From the NCBI RefSeq assembly GCF_006494365.1, contig NZ_VHIP01000012.1:91427-155426 (forward strand): a stretch of DNA of 64,000 bases, read 5' to 3'. A program made the translations under genes and the position numbers. The notes under the pieces are model-generated. The model was given only the letters and a program-made list of their open reading frames with translations. It did not search any database and had not been told where the DNA came from. The stretch is from Aestuariibacter sp. GS-14 (GTDB taxonomy: Bacteria; Pseudomonadota; Gammaproteobacteria; Enterobacterales; Alteromonadaceae). Numbering within the stretch: position 1 is the stretch's first letter; each line of letters begins with the position of its first letter. Positions 44,742-53,116 of the stretch are shown here, one piece after another.

Positions 44742-45512
44742 ATGTTTACACTCTCAAGTAACCTTGAATATATGTTTAAAGAAGCCGGCGATAAACTGGA
44801 AGATCGCATCGCAGCGGCAGCGCAGGCCGGTATCACCCACGTTGAGATTTTCTCCATGGAAGGGCGCGACTTGCAAGCCGTGGCTAACGCGCTTTCAACT
44901 CATAATGTCACCTTGCAAAGTATGTTAGTTGATCCGCGTACCATGCTGGTACTGCGTGATACCCACGAGCAATTTCTGGCAAATGTAAGGGCCACCGCCG
45001 AGCAGGCCATTGCCTTAGGCTGCAAACACCTGGTGTGCGGATCTGGTACAGGCGCGCCGTTTCTACCACGTGCGGCCTCACTGGATATCGTATGTGAAGC
45101 CATTGATAAAGCGGCTGATATTGCCAAAGAGAAAGGACTTACCTTACTTCTGGAAGCGGTAAATACCCGCGTGGATCATCCAGGGGTATTTTTTAGTAAC
45201 ACCTCAGATACCTTTTATATTGCCAACAAGCTCAACCGCCCTGAAGTCAAAGTACTTTACGACCTTTATCACTCTGCGGCTGAAAACGAGGACGTGGTGT
45301 CAACGCTGCATACCATTGCCGGGCAAATTGGCCATATCCAGATAGCTGACTTTCCGGGACGCGGCGAGCCGGGTGCTGGCGAGCTTAACTGGCCGGAACT
45401 GCTGAATCATATAAGCAATACCGGCTACAGCGGTCCCATCGGTGTGGAGTGCTACCCTACTAAAGCCAGCACGGTAGAGGCATTGTCTTACATTCGCTCG
45501 CTCACTCAGTAA
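44742..45512 (+). CDS. Hydroxypyruvate isomerase-like TIM-barrel protein (second copy)
   Basis: This 256-residue protein is a paralogue of the preceding gene, 11 bases downstream. Ligands: Glu in LLLEAVN, Asp in VLYDLYH, Gln in HIQIADFPGRG and Glu in GVECYPT. The pair of adjacent Hyi-like genes suggests successive or heteromeric isomerase steps. A GC-rich hairpin follows it. Confidence 0.8.
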   Translation: MFTLSSNLEYMFKEAGDKLEDRIAAAAQAGITHVEIFSMEGRDLQAVANALSTHNVTLQSMLVDPRTMLVLRDTHEQFLANVRATAEQAIALGCKHLVCGSGTGAPFLPRAASLDIVCEAIDKAADIAKEKGLTLLLEAVNTRVDHPGVFFSNTSDTFYIANKLNRPEVKVLYDLYHSAAENEDVVSTLHTIAGQIGHIQIADFPGRGEPGAGELNWPELLNHISNTGYSGPIGVECYPTKASTVEALSYIRSLTQ

Positions 45513-45518
45513 TCTCAA

Positions 45519-45538
45519 CCCGGCGCAGTGTCGCCGGG
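45519..45538 (+). terminator. GC-rich hairpin inside the isomerase operon
   Basis: CCCGGCG / CGCCGGG stem with a 6-base loop, seven bases after the second Hyi-like gene. No T tract follows, so it more likely stabilises the upstream mRNA or attenuates the two distal genes than ends transcription. Confidence 0.45.
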
Positions 45539-45566
45539 CTAATACAGAACAACACAGGACAACATT

Positions 45567-46538
45567 ATGTCTGCATTTCACTATGCTATTAGCCTGGATA
45601 TGATCAACCGTCATTATTCAGAGCCTAACCGCAATCGTTATGAATCAAAGTACTACTGGGAAGAACTGTACACGCTGATCGCCGCAGCCGGCTTTAACCG
45701 AATTGAAATTCCCTATGAGCCCGTGTGGCAATTTGGTGGCCGCAGCGGCGTACCCATGACCCAGTATTCCATTAATACCAAATATGGCGATGCCAAACAG
45801 TACAAAGCTTTTCTTGCCGATGCCGGTATTGACGCGGTAAGCGCCATCAGTTTTGACGCCAATTTGTTTGTGCGCAACAACCAGCTTGGCTTTTATTTTG
45901 GCGCCAGTGGCCACTTTGCCAGTCAGGCCATTGAATTTGCAGAGGAACTGGAAGCAGAATGCCTGGTGCTATCACCCACAGCCTATGCTGGCCGGTTACA
46001 GCATTACCATCCCAATCTGAATGTGGATGACGCCTCTTTTATTGAGCAGACCCGCGAGCTTATTAGCAATCTCGCCAGCAAAGCCAAGGCCGCTGGCGTG
46101 AAGCTGGCCTTACGCCCTGAATACTGGAGTTTGTTGTCGATTGAAACACTCACCCATTTAGTTGCCGAATCCGACAACCACGTGGGCATTGCCCTTAACA
46201 CTGCGCACTTGCAACTTGCTGGCGCTGATACCACCGCCTTTATTGCCGATAATGCTGCACGTATCAGTTACATCCAGCTAGCAGACACCCAATTAAACGA
46301 CTGTGCGTCGTTCAGGCACGCCGCCAATCCGGCATTCCCACCCGCGCAGGCCACTCAGGTTTTCAGTGATGTGGGTTGTGGTGAAGTGCCACTTACTCAG
46401 GCAATGCAATCGCTGCAACAGGCAGGCTACAACGGACAAGTGAGTTTGTGTAACCACCAGACCCGCGACCCAATGCGCGCCCTGTTGCGCAACCGCCGTT
46501 TTGTAAACCAACTTGCCACCCAGTTAACCGGAGCCTGA
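45567..46538 (+). CDS. Isomerase/epimerase-fold protein with altered metal site
   Basis: The 323-residue protein has the TIM-barrel layout of sugar phosphate isomerases, but the expected ligands are mostly changed: Glu is Arg in LALRPEYW, Asp is Asn in IALNTAHL, Gln is kept in YIQLADTQ, and Glu is Cys in VSLCNHQ. AGGAC precedes the ATG. Such a protein is either a non-metal enzyme, a structural partner of a neighbouring barrel, or inactive. It is 2 bases from the next gene, so co-production is likely. Confidence 0.7.
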   Translation: MSAFHYAISLDMINRHYSEPNRNRYESKYYWEELYTLIAAAGFNRIEIPYEPVWQFGGRSGVPMTQYSINTKYGDAKQYKAFLADAGIDAVSAISFDANLFVRNNQLGFYFGASGHFASQAIEFAEELEAECLVLSPTAYAGRLQHYHPNLNVDDASFIEQTRELISNLASKAKAAGVKLALRPEYWSLLSIETLTHLVAESDNHVGIALNTAHLQLAGADTTAFIADNAARISYIQLADTQLNDCASFRHAANPAFPPAQATQVFSDVGCGEVPLTQAMQSLQQAGYNGQVSLCNHQTRDPMRALLRNRRFVNQLATQLTGA

Positions 46539-46540
46539 TC

Positions 46541-47464
46541 ATGCAGAATATTCATTATGCCTATATGAATCACTGGAAGAATATTCCGTACAAGTCTATT
46601 GCTAATTTTCGCGAGTTTTACTATCAGGATAAATCCAATACCGCTTACTACAGCGACTGGGATAACCTGCTGAAATATCAAAAAGCTCTGGGCTTTGACG
46701 GTATCGAAGTCGCCCCCTGGGATCTGGCCGACATTTTACCGTTGTTTGGCTCGGCCGACGCATTCAGACAGTTTGCTCAAGAGCGTGGCGTTGCTATTAC
46801 CGGTATGTTTCACGGTGCCCACGCCAGCCATGACAAAGCCAAGTTTGATGAAGTCTTGCAGGCAGGAAAACAAGCGGTAGATACGATTGCCGGTTTTGGT
46901 GGCACGCAAATGAACACCTGCCCAACCGACAATTACTGCGGCATTGGCCCGCTATCCAGGGAAGAAGTAGCTCAATGCGCGAACGTGATGAACGAGATAG
47001 GCCGTTATGCCACGGATCATGGCATTAAACTGGGATTACACAACGAGTTCTTCTGTGGCATTAACTTAAGTGATCACCGCGAATTCATTGAGTTAACCGA
47101 CCCGCGCTTTGTTCACTATTGTATTGATACCGCACAAATTTCGATTATGGGCGAGGACTTGCTGGACTTTTACGATACCTATGCCGAGCGTATCAGTGGA
47201 TTCCATTTAAAAGACACGGCCGACATTAATCAACCAGACAGTGTGCGATTTTCCCGCGATCCGGAAATTCAGGACGACGGCAAACGCTGGTTCTGGGAAT
47301 TAGGCCAGGGCGTACTGGACTTCCCGGCGCTTTACGAACTGCTTAAAAAGCATCAGTACAAGGGCTGGATCACACTGGAAACCGACGGTTCACCCGACTA
47401 CCTGGCGTCTATGGCCATGTGCAGGTATTACATTGATAAAGAATTAAACCCGATTTACCGCTAA
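46541..47464 (+). CDS. Sugar phosphate isomerase/epimerase-fold protein
   Basis: This 307-residue protein has GGAG upstream and starts 2 bases after the preceding stop. Likely metal site residues: Glu in GLHNEFF, Asp in CIDTAQI, His in SGFHLKD, Glu in ITLETDG. It resembles the IolE-like branch (dehydratase/epimerase of keto-inositols). A role in dehydrating or isomerising keto-sugars fits the locus. It is the last gene of the symporter operon. Confidence 0.78.
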   Translation: MQNIHYAYMNHWKNIPYKSIANFREFYYQDKSNTAYYSDWDNLLKYQKALGFDGIEVAPWDLADILPLFGSADAFRQFAQERGVAITGMFHGAHASHDKAKFDEVLQAGKQAVDTIAGFGGTQMNTCPTDNYCGIGPLSREEVAQCANVMNEIGRYATDHGIKLGLHNEFFCGINLSDHREFIELTDPRFVHYCIDTAQISIMGEDLLDFYDTYAERISGFHLKDTADINQPDSVRFSRDPEIQDDGKRWFWELGQGVLDFPALYELLKKHQYKGWITLETDGSPDYLASMAMCRYYIDKELNPIYR

Positions 47465-47481
47465 CATCTTAAATGACGCAA

Positions 47482-47847
47482 TCAGGCCTGCTTAATGTCG
47501 TAGGCCTGTTGCGCAGCAAACACATCATCCATATGGCGCTCTGCCCAGTGCGCCAATCCTGCTACGGCATCGGTTAAGGTGCTGCCAAGCGGGGTGAGCG
47601 CGTACTCAACCGTAACCGGCACCGTAGCAAATGCCTTGCGCGACACCAGGCCATCGCGTTCGAGCTTTTTAAGGGTTTGCGACAGCACCTTTTGAGACAC
47701 GCCCTTAATTATTTTGCGCAACTGATTAAACCGCATCGGCTCATGTTGCAGGCAATCCAGTACCAATAACGACCATTTATCGGCGATGCGATTTAACACC
47801 GCCCGGGTCGGACATTTATCTTCATATACATCAAAGGGATGCTGCAT
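47482..47847 (-). CDS. HxlR-family transcriptional regulator
   Basis: The 121-residue protein has the HxlR winged helix (CPTRAVLNRIADKWSLLVL, FNQLRKIIKGVSQKVLSQTLKKLE) with an early Cys at residue 12 (DKCPT) that could sense redox or electrophile stress. It is divergent from an NAD(P)-binding oxidoreductase gene, the standard arrangement for HxlR regulation such as E. coli QorR/QorB. A perfect palindrome lies in the gap. Confidence 0.9.
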   Translation of the reverse strand: MQHPFDVYEDKCPTRAVLNRIADKWSLLVLDCLQHEPMRFNQLRKIIKGVSQKVLSQTLKKLERDGLVSRKAFATVPVTVEYALTPLGSTLTDAVAGLAHWAERHMDDVFAAQQAYDIKQA

Positions 47848-47861
47848 AACCTACTCCAACG

Positions 47862-47877
47862 GTTACCCACAGGTAAC
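47862..47877. promoter_or_regulatory. Palindromic operator, probably HxlR
   Basis: GTTACC-CACA-GGTAAC is a perfect 6-4-6 inverted repeat, 15 bases before the HxlR start and 121 bases before the divergent gene. Autoregulation and control of the divergent gene are likely. Confidence 0.6.
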
Positions 47878-47998
47878 TTTGTCACAAAAAAGTGCCTTCT
47901 TCCGCTTACTCTCTCACAGGTTTATATTGTTTACAAGGTTTCAAAAAGATACCAAATACCATTTAGTTTACATACATTGTTAAATCTGGAGATTTATT

Positions 47999-48829
47999 AT
48001 GAAAAAGATTGCTGTTTTGGGTGCCAATGGCACCGTTGGTCAACATATTGTTCCCGCGTTAGTGGCCGCAGGCCATACTGTTTTTGCAGCCAGCCGTTCA
48101 GGCAAAACAGTTGAAGGGGTAACCGGCGTGGCGGTGGACTATGACTCACCAGCGTCATTCGATACACTGTTTAGTGCTGTTGATGTGGCTTATGTGATGC
48201 TGCCTACCGGCTATGTGGATATAGAGACAAAGCTGCTACCTGTGGTCGCACTGGCTGCTGAACATGGCGTAAAGGTCGTTTTTCAAAGCGTGTTTGGCGT
48301 GGATGCCGATGACAGCATTCCTTATCGCAAGGTGGAACTGGCGCTTGAAGCCAGTGGCACACCTTATGTAATCCTGCGTCCTAACTGGTTTATGGATAAC
48401 TTTCATTCATTCTGGCTGGCCGGTATTCAGCACGGTGAATTGGCACTGCCTGCGGGCGATGCGCAAACCAGCTTTATTGATGCACGGGATATTGCCGACA
48501 GTGCGGTAGCCGCCCTCACCAATGATCGTTTTGATGGCAAGGCGTTTAACCTTACCGGCGGCGAGGCATTAAGTTATGCCGAGGCCATTAAGTTAATCAG
48601 CGATGCCATTGATAAACCGGTTACTTACGTTGCCAATAGTGCAGCGGCCTTCACAAATGGACTCATTAACGTGGGTGTACCTGCTGATTACGCGCATTTT
48701 CTGGCGGCGATTTTTGAGCCGGTGGCAGCAGGTTATACCGCAGCGATCAGCGGCGATGTTTTACAATTAACCGGGCACCAGCCCAGACGCTTCGCGGATT
48801 ATCTGGCAACCAACGCCGCCCGATTCTAA
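47999..48829 (+). CDS. NmrA-like NAD(P)-binding oxidoreductase
   Basis: The 276-residue protein has the Rossmann motif VLGANGTVGQH (residues 5-15) and the atypical-SDR segments LRPNWFMDNF and SFIDARDIADSAV. It lacks the SDR Tyr-x3-Lys signature, as NmrA-type and QorB-type proteins do. Reduction of quinones or azo compounds is a reasonable guess from the divergent HxlR gene. A strong ribosome-binding site (CTGGAGAT) precedes the ATG. Confidence 0.82.
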   Translation: MKKIAVLGANGTVGQHIVPALVAAGHTVFAASRSGKTVEGVTGVAVDYDSPASFDTLFSAVDVAYVMLPTGYVDIETKLLPVVALAAEHGVKVVFQSVFGVDADDSIPYRKVELALEASGTPYVILRPNWFMDNFHSFWLAGIQHGELALPAGDAQTSFIDARDIADSAVAALTNDRFDGKAFNLTGGEALSYAEAIKLISDAIDKPVTYVANSAAAFTNGLINVGVPADYAHFLAAIFEPVAAGYTAAISGDVLQLTGHQPRRFADYLATNAARF

Positions 48830-48835
48830 CAAAGC

Positions 48836-48858
48836 AAAGGGAGCAACATGCTCCCTTT
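48836..48858. terminator. Bidirectional terminator
   Basis: A 10-bp stem (AAAGGGAGCA / TGCTCCCTTT) with a 3-base loop lies between the convergent oxidoreductase and ybbP genes, with a T-rich stretch on the plus strand. Confidence 0.8.
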
Positions 48859-48866
48859 CAAATTTT

Positions 48867-51386
48867 TTACACCATTTTCCGCAGTAACTGGCCAGTATTG
48901 AGCGCCAGCAACCGGTAACAACCCACTGCCCCCAGGATCCCCACTACCAGCGCACCAACAGTAGGTGCAATAACCCAATACTCCCAATGCATAGTGGCCT
49001 CCATATCAAAAACCCGGCTTTGCAACATATACAAACTGAATTCGTTGGCCATGGCGGCCATTAAACCGGCCACGGTGCCAATGATCAAAAACTCGTTGAT
49101 CACACTGAAGCGAATAAGTGTGCCTTTCGCTCCCAATGTACGCAGAATGGCAAGCTCTTGCTGACGCTCATCCATACTGGCCTGCACCTGGGCAAACAAC
49201 ACCAGTGAACCTGCCACCAGCACCAATACCAAAATAAACTCCACCGCCAGTGACACCTGGTCGATAATTTCGCGTACCTGATTAATCCGGGCATCCACAT
49301 CGAACATCGTTACAGACGCAAAGGGCTGCATCAGCGCGGTTATTTCTGACTTGCGATCACCATCCAAATGGAAGCTGGTGATGTAAGTAGCGCTAAACTC
49401 CTGCATCGCTGCCGGGTGAATAACAAAGAAGAAATTAGGTTGCATGGTTTGCCAGTTTACTTCACGAATACTGGTTACTTTGGTGAGCACAATTTCACTA
49501 CCCACGTTGAATGTGAGTGTGTCGCCTAAGGCAATTTTTAATCGTTCGGCCACACCTTGTTCCACTGATACAGGATAAAGAGGCGATTCCCCTTCAGGTG
49601 TCCAGTTGGCATGCCAGCTACCTTGCACCACTTTGTTTTCGTGCTGTAGCACATCGCTCCAGGTTAAATTGGCCTCGCGCCCTAATCCTCTGCGTCCTTC
49701 CGTCGCTTCTGGATCCTCTTCTTTGGTCACTTCGGTATTTACACGCTCGTCATTCACCGCCACAAAGCGACCGCGTATCACCGGGTAAAACGCCTCAATA
49801 TTCACGCCGTTATCAGCAAAGTGCTGTTCTAAAGCCGGCTTTTGCTGCTCGGTGATATTAATTAAGAAGTAGTTTGGAGTATTTTCCGGTAACTGCGCAC
49901 GCCACTGGGCAACCATATCGTTGCGCATCACTAACACTACCAGCAACAACATGATGGTAATAGAAAAGCTGATGAGCTGAACACTGTTGTCCATTGCGCG
50001 GCGGCGAATACGTGCCCAGGCCAATTGCCATGCGCCCATGCTGCCATTACCAAGCTTACGACCAAGAGCAATCAAACCAAAGGTTACCAGTACCAGTGCG
50101 CCTACTAACAATGCACCAGATGCAAACAGGATGGCGCTGATTTCAATATCGCGACTGTATACCCACATTAACAGGAAAATAGCACCACCAGACACGCCAA
50201 ATTGCAGCCCTTTTGAACTCATGCTAGCGCCCATGTCGCGGCGTAATACGCGCAGTGGTGGTACAGAGAACAGTCTTAGAAGTGGATATAGTGAGAATAA
50301 AACCGCACAAATAGTGCCGGTTAACACAGCGATAAACACCGGTCGCCAATGCCAGACATCCAGCGACACGTCTACCTGTCCAGCGAGGGCAGTCACCACC
50401 AGTTGCTGAATAACCACACCCGCAATGATGCCGATGACAATGCCTAACACCGTTATGAACATCACCTGCAGAATATAGACTCTGCGGATGAGTTGTTTAC
50501 TGGCTCCCAGGGTTTTAAAAATAGCAACCGGATCAAAATGACGCTGACTGTAACGCTGCGCAGCCACTGCAATTGCCACTGCCGCCAACACTATCGCCAA
50601 CAGGCTGGCCAGCAGGAAATAGCGCTCGGCTCGGGCAATCGAACGCCCAATAGCCGATTCATCGTCGCCCACGGTTTGCCAGCGATGTAACTCGTCATCC
50701 AGTTGCGGACGCAACCAGTCATAATAACTCTCGATGACTGAGGTATCACCCGCAAAATAAGCTTTGTATACCACCCGACTACCCGGGCCGGTAACGTTGG
50801 TTTTCTCAATATCTTCCAGCGCGATCAACGCCATCGGGTCGGTATTGAACACACTGAATCCCTGATCAGGAATTTCGCTGAGTACGCGGGTAACGGTAAA
50901 TTTACTGTCGCCAACGTAAACGGTACTGCCAAGTTCAACGTCGAGCAATTGGAATAGCCGCGAGTCGATCCAGATTTCACCCGGTGCCGGGCGCTGCTGT
51001 GTAATCGATGGCGTACCAAATGGCTCATTTGCCACTTTAATGTCGCCTTTTAGCGGATAGCCATTACCCACTGCCCGCAAATCCACCAGCGCCATTTGCT
51101 GCTCGCCAAATGCCATAGAACGAGTACTGACCTGTTCCGCGGTTTCCAGCCCCTTATTGCTAGCTTCGGTTAACCATTCTGGAGCGATAGGATCGGCAGC
51201 CCTGAGCTGGCTGTCGGCTGCAATAAACTGAGAGGAGCGCTCTACCAACGCGCCTTGTAATCGTTCACTGAATAACGATAGCGACAGTACAGCCGCCACC
51301 GACAAAATAATCGCGAATAAAATAATTGTAAGTTCGCCGCGTCTGGCTTCGTGTTTAAACAGTCGCCACGCAAGATTTGTCACCAT
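48867..51386 (-). CDS. ybbP: ABC transporter permease, YbbP/FtsX-like
   Basis: The 839-residue protein has an N-terminal membrane anchor (ELTIILFAIILSVAAVLSLSL), a periplasmic domain, then two FtsX blocks (four helices around residues 260-440 and three or four at the C-terminus, IIDQVSLAVEFILVLVLVAG). This matches E. coli YbbP in size and layout. It overlaps the stop of the ATPase gene, and with the divergent tesA it keeps the tesA/ybbA/ybbP neighbourhood known from enterics. The transported or mechanically released substrate is unknown; links to lipids or lipoproteins have been proposed. Confidence 0.9.
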   Translation of the reverse strand: MVTNLAWRLFKHEARRGELTIILFAIILSVAAVLSLSLFSERLQGALVERSSQFIAADSQLRAADPIAPEWLTEASNKGLETAEQVSTRSMAFGEQQMALVDLRAVGNGYPLKGDIKVANEPFGTPSITQQRPAPGEIWIDSRLFQLLDVELGSTVYVGDSKFTVTRVLSEIPDQGFSVFNTDPMALIALEDIEKTNVTGPGSRVVYKAYFAGDTSVIESYYDWLRPQLDDELHRWQTVGDDESAIGRSIARAERYFLLASLLAIVLAAVAIAVAAQRYSQRHFDPVAIFKTLGASKQLIRRVYILQVMFITVLGIVIGIIAGVVIQQLVVTALAGQVDVSLDVWHWRPVFIAVLTGTICAVLFSLYPLLRLFSVPPLRVLRRDMGASMSSKGLQFGVSGGAIFLLMWVYSRDIEISAILFASGALLVGALVLVTFGLIALGRKLGNGSMGAWQLAWARIRRRAMDNSVQLISFSITIMLLLVVLVMRNDMVAQWRAQLPENTPNYFLINITEQQKPALEQHFADNGVNIEAFYPVIRGRFVAVNDERVNTEVTKEEDPEATEGRRGLGREANLTWSDVLQHENKVVQGSWHANWTPEGESPLYPVSVEQGVAERLKIALGDTLTFNVGSEIVLTKVTSIREVNWQTMQPNFFFVIHPAAMQEFSATYITSFHLDGDRKSEITALMQPFASVTMFDVDARINQVREIIDQVSLAVEFILVLVLVAGSLVLFAQVQASMDERQQELAILRTLGAKGTLIRFSVINEFLIIGTVAGLMAAMANEFSLYMLQSRVFDMEATMHWEYWVIAPTVGALVVGILGAVGCYRLLALNTGQLLRKMV

Positions 51387-52102
51387 TACCGGCTCCCTTC
51401 ACCTGCTGAGGCCAAAAACGGCTTTACATTGCGTTGTGAGGTGATTTCGGTAAGTTCGCCCGCCTGCATGCGCAACTGCCTGTCACATTTTGAGGCCAGC
51501 GTGTTGTCGTGGGTAACTAACACCAGTGTTGTGCCCACTTCGCGGTTTAACTCGAATAACAAATCTTCAATTTTTTCGCTGTTGGCGGCATCCAGATTAC
51601 CGGTAGGCTCATCAGCAAACAGTATTTTGGGCTTTCCGATGAACGCCCGGGCAATGGCCACACGCTGCTGTTCACCGCCAGACAACTGATTGGGATAGTG
51701 ATGTGCGCGATGGCTTAAACCCACTTGCTCCAAAATATCCTGCGCACGCTTTTTGGGATCAGATAGCCCGACTATTTCGGCCGGTAACATTACGTTTTCT
51801 ATAGCGGTAAGGCTTTGGACCAGCATAAAGCTCTGGAAGATAAATCCAACCTTAGCACCGCGCAACTGCGCGCGCTGTTCTTCATCCATGGTATGCAGTG
51901 GCGCATCATCCAGATAGATTTCACCAGCACTCACTTCATCCAGCCCGGCGAGCAGACTGAGCAAGGTAGATTTACCGGAACCCGACGCCCCTACAATGGC
52001 AATCGACTCGCCCGGCTTGACTTGAAATGAAATTGGCTGAAGGATCTGTAACGAACCTTCACTCGTAGTTACGGTCTTAGTAATGTTTTTAGTTTCAATC
52101 AT
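51386..52102 (-). CDS. ybbA: ABC transporter ATPase, YbbA-like (LolD/MacB type)
   Basis: The 238-residue ATPase has Walker A GASGSGKSTLL, signature LSGGEQQRVAIARAF, Walker B ILFADEP and the H-loop VTHD. It belongs to the LolD/MacB/FtsE group that works with FtsX-type permeases. Its start is 18 bp from the divergent tesA start, so their promoters must overlap the coding regions or each other. Confidence 0.93.
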   Translation of the reverse strand: MIETKNITKTVTTSEGSLQILQPISFQVKPGESIAIVGASGSGKSTLLSLLAGLDEVSAGEIYLDDAPLHTMDEEQRAQLRGAKVGFIFQSFMLVQSLTAIENVMLPAEIVGLSDPKKRAQDILEQVGLSHRAHHYPNQLSGGEQQRVAIARAFIGKPKILFADEPTGNLDAANSEKIEDLLFELNREVGTTLVLVTHDNTLASKCDRQLRMQAGELTEITSQRNVKPFLASAGEGSR

Positions 52103-52120
52103 ACAGGAGTAATCGTTGTC

Positions 52121-52825
52121 GTGTTTCGAAATGCTATCATTGACCTGATCGCGTCATGCAAACAGGTAACAAAGCTCGTACTAGTAATACCGCTGCTAGT
52201 GTATTCAGATCACCTGTTAGCAGCAGATGACAGCTCAACCGAAACGTCTGTCGGACAAACTGCAGATATTAAGTTACTGATCCTGGGTGATAGCCTAAGT
52301 GCCGGGTATGGGTTATTGCAAGCACAAAGCTGGGTTAGTTTGTTACAAAATATCTGGCTAGACGAGAATCGTAAGGTCGAAGTGATAAATGCTGCGATTA
52401 GCGGCGAAACGTCAGATGGTGGTCTGGCAAGACTGCCAAGGCTACTTAATCAGCATACGCCAACGCACGTGCTTATCGAGCTAGGCGGCAACGATGGGCT
52501 ACAAGGACACAACGTAACGAAACTGCAGGAAAACCTGTCCAGCATGATTGAGCTGGTAAAAGCCGATGGCGCCGTTGTGTATTTACAGGATATGGAAATT
52601 CCAACCAACTACGGCCGCCGTTACAACCAGATGTTTGGTGATTCGTTTGACCAGGTCGCTGCGCAACAGGCCGTTACACTTATTCCCTTCTTTATGCAGG
52701 AGATCGCCCTGAATGACGAACTGATGCAGCGCGATGGCATTCATCCCAATGAAAAAGGTCAGCCGTTAATTGCCGAATTTATGCACAAACAGTTAACGCC
52801 GTTGTTATTTTCAAACGGGAAATAG
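52121..52825 (+). CDS. tesA: Arylesterase / lysophospholipase L1-type GDSL hydrolase
   Basis: The GTG start follows AGGAG at 12 bases; no better in-frame start is visible. The 234-residue protein has an exported N-terminus (LVLVIPLLVYSDHLLA), then SGNH blocks: GDSLSAGYG with the catalytic Ser, GGNDGL with Asn, and DGIHPNEKG with the Asp/His pair. It is the TesA (thioesterase I/protease I/lysophospholipase L1) orthologue, acting in the periplasm. Confidence 0.93.
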   Translation: MFRNAIIDLIASCKQVTKLVLVIPLLVYSDHLLAADDSSTETSVGQTADIKLLILGDSLSAGYGLLQAQSWVSLLQNIWLDENRKVEVINAAISGETSDGGLARLPRLLNQHTPTHVLIELGGNDGLQGHNVTKLQENLSSMIELVKADGAVVYLQDMEIPTNYGRRYNQMFGDSFDQVAAQQAVTLIPFFMQEIALNDELMQRDGIHPNEKGQPLIAEFMHKQLTPLLFSNGK

Positions 52826-52837
52826 TGGTTATCGTAT

Positions 52838-52867
52838 TTGTACGTATTTTGCCCGGTACACTATACT
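52838..52867 (+). promoter_or_regulatory. Sigma-70-like promoter of the small proline-rich gene
   Basis: TTGTAC (52838-52843) and TATACT (52862-52867) are 18 bases apart and lie 43 bases before the start codon of the small gene. Confidence 0.55.
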
Positions 52868-52909
52868 GATTAAAAGTTACTTACCACTCAGTTAATACAT
52901 GAGGATATT

Positions 52910-53098
52910 ATGGAAATCAGCCAGTCGTCTTCTGCTCAGGTTTCGCCTCAGCCAGCGCCGGTTCGCAACGAACAACCCGCGCCGCCTGAACCTCAGCGTC
53001 AGGCCTCGTTAGAAGCGAGCCGTGAACCTGCACCGGCTCCAGAACCCAGACCTGCGCCTACGGGAAATGTGGGTCAAAATGTGGATACCTACGCCTGA
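52910..53098 (+). CDS. Small Pro/Ala/Glu-rich protein
   Basis: A 62-residue protein with GAGGATA before the ATG and a good promoter upstream. It is disordered in composition, rich in Pro, Ala, Glu and Gln (PAPVRNEQPAPPEPQR, PAPAPEPRPAP), and ends GQNVDTYA. No signal peptide or domain is seen. Its own promoter and ribosome-binding site argue that it is real. Function is unknown. Confidence 0.65.
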   Translation: MEISQSSSAQVSPQPAPVRNEQPAPPEPQRQASLEASREPAPAPEPRPAPTGNVGQNVDTYA

Positions 53099-53116
53099 AT
53101 GAGTAATAACCGGAGC

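Noticed and set aside
43954-45512. Glyoxylate/hydroxypyruvate metabolism (hyi operon)
   Set aside because: The proteins look like Hyi, but there is no glyoxylate carboligase or tartronate semialdehyde reductase; the neighbours are a glycoside symporter and other sugar isomerase-fold genes.
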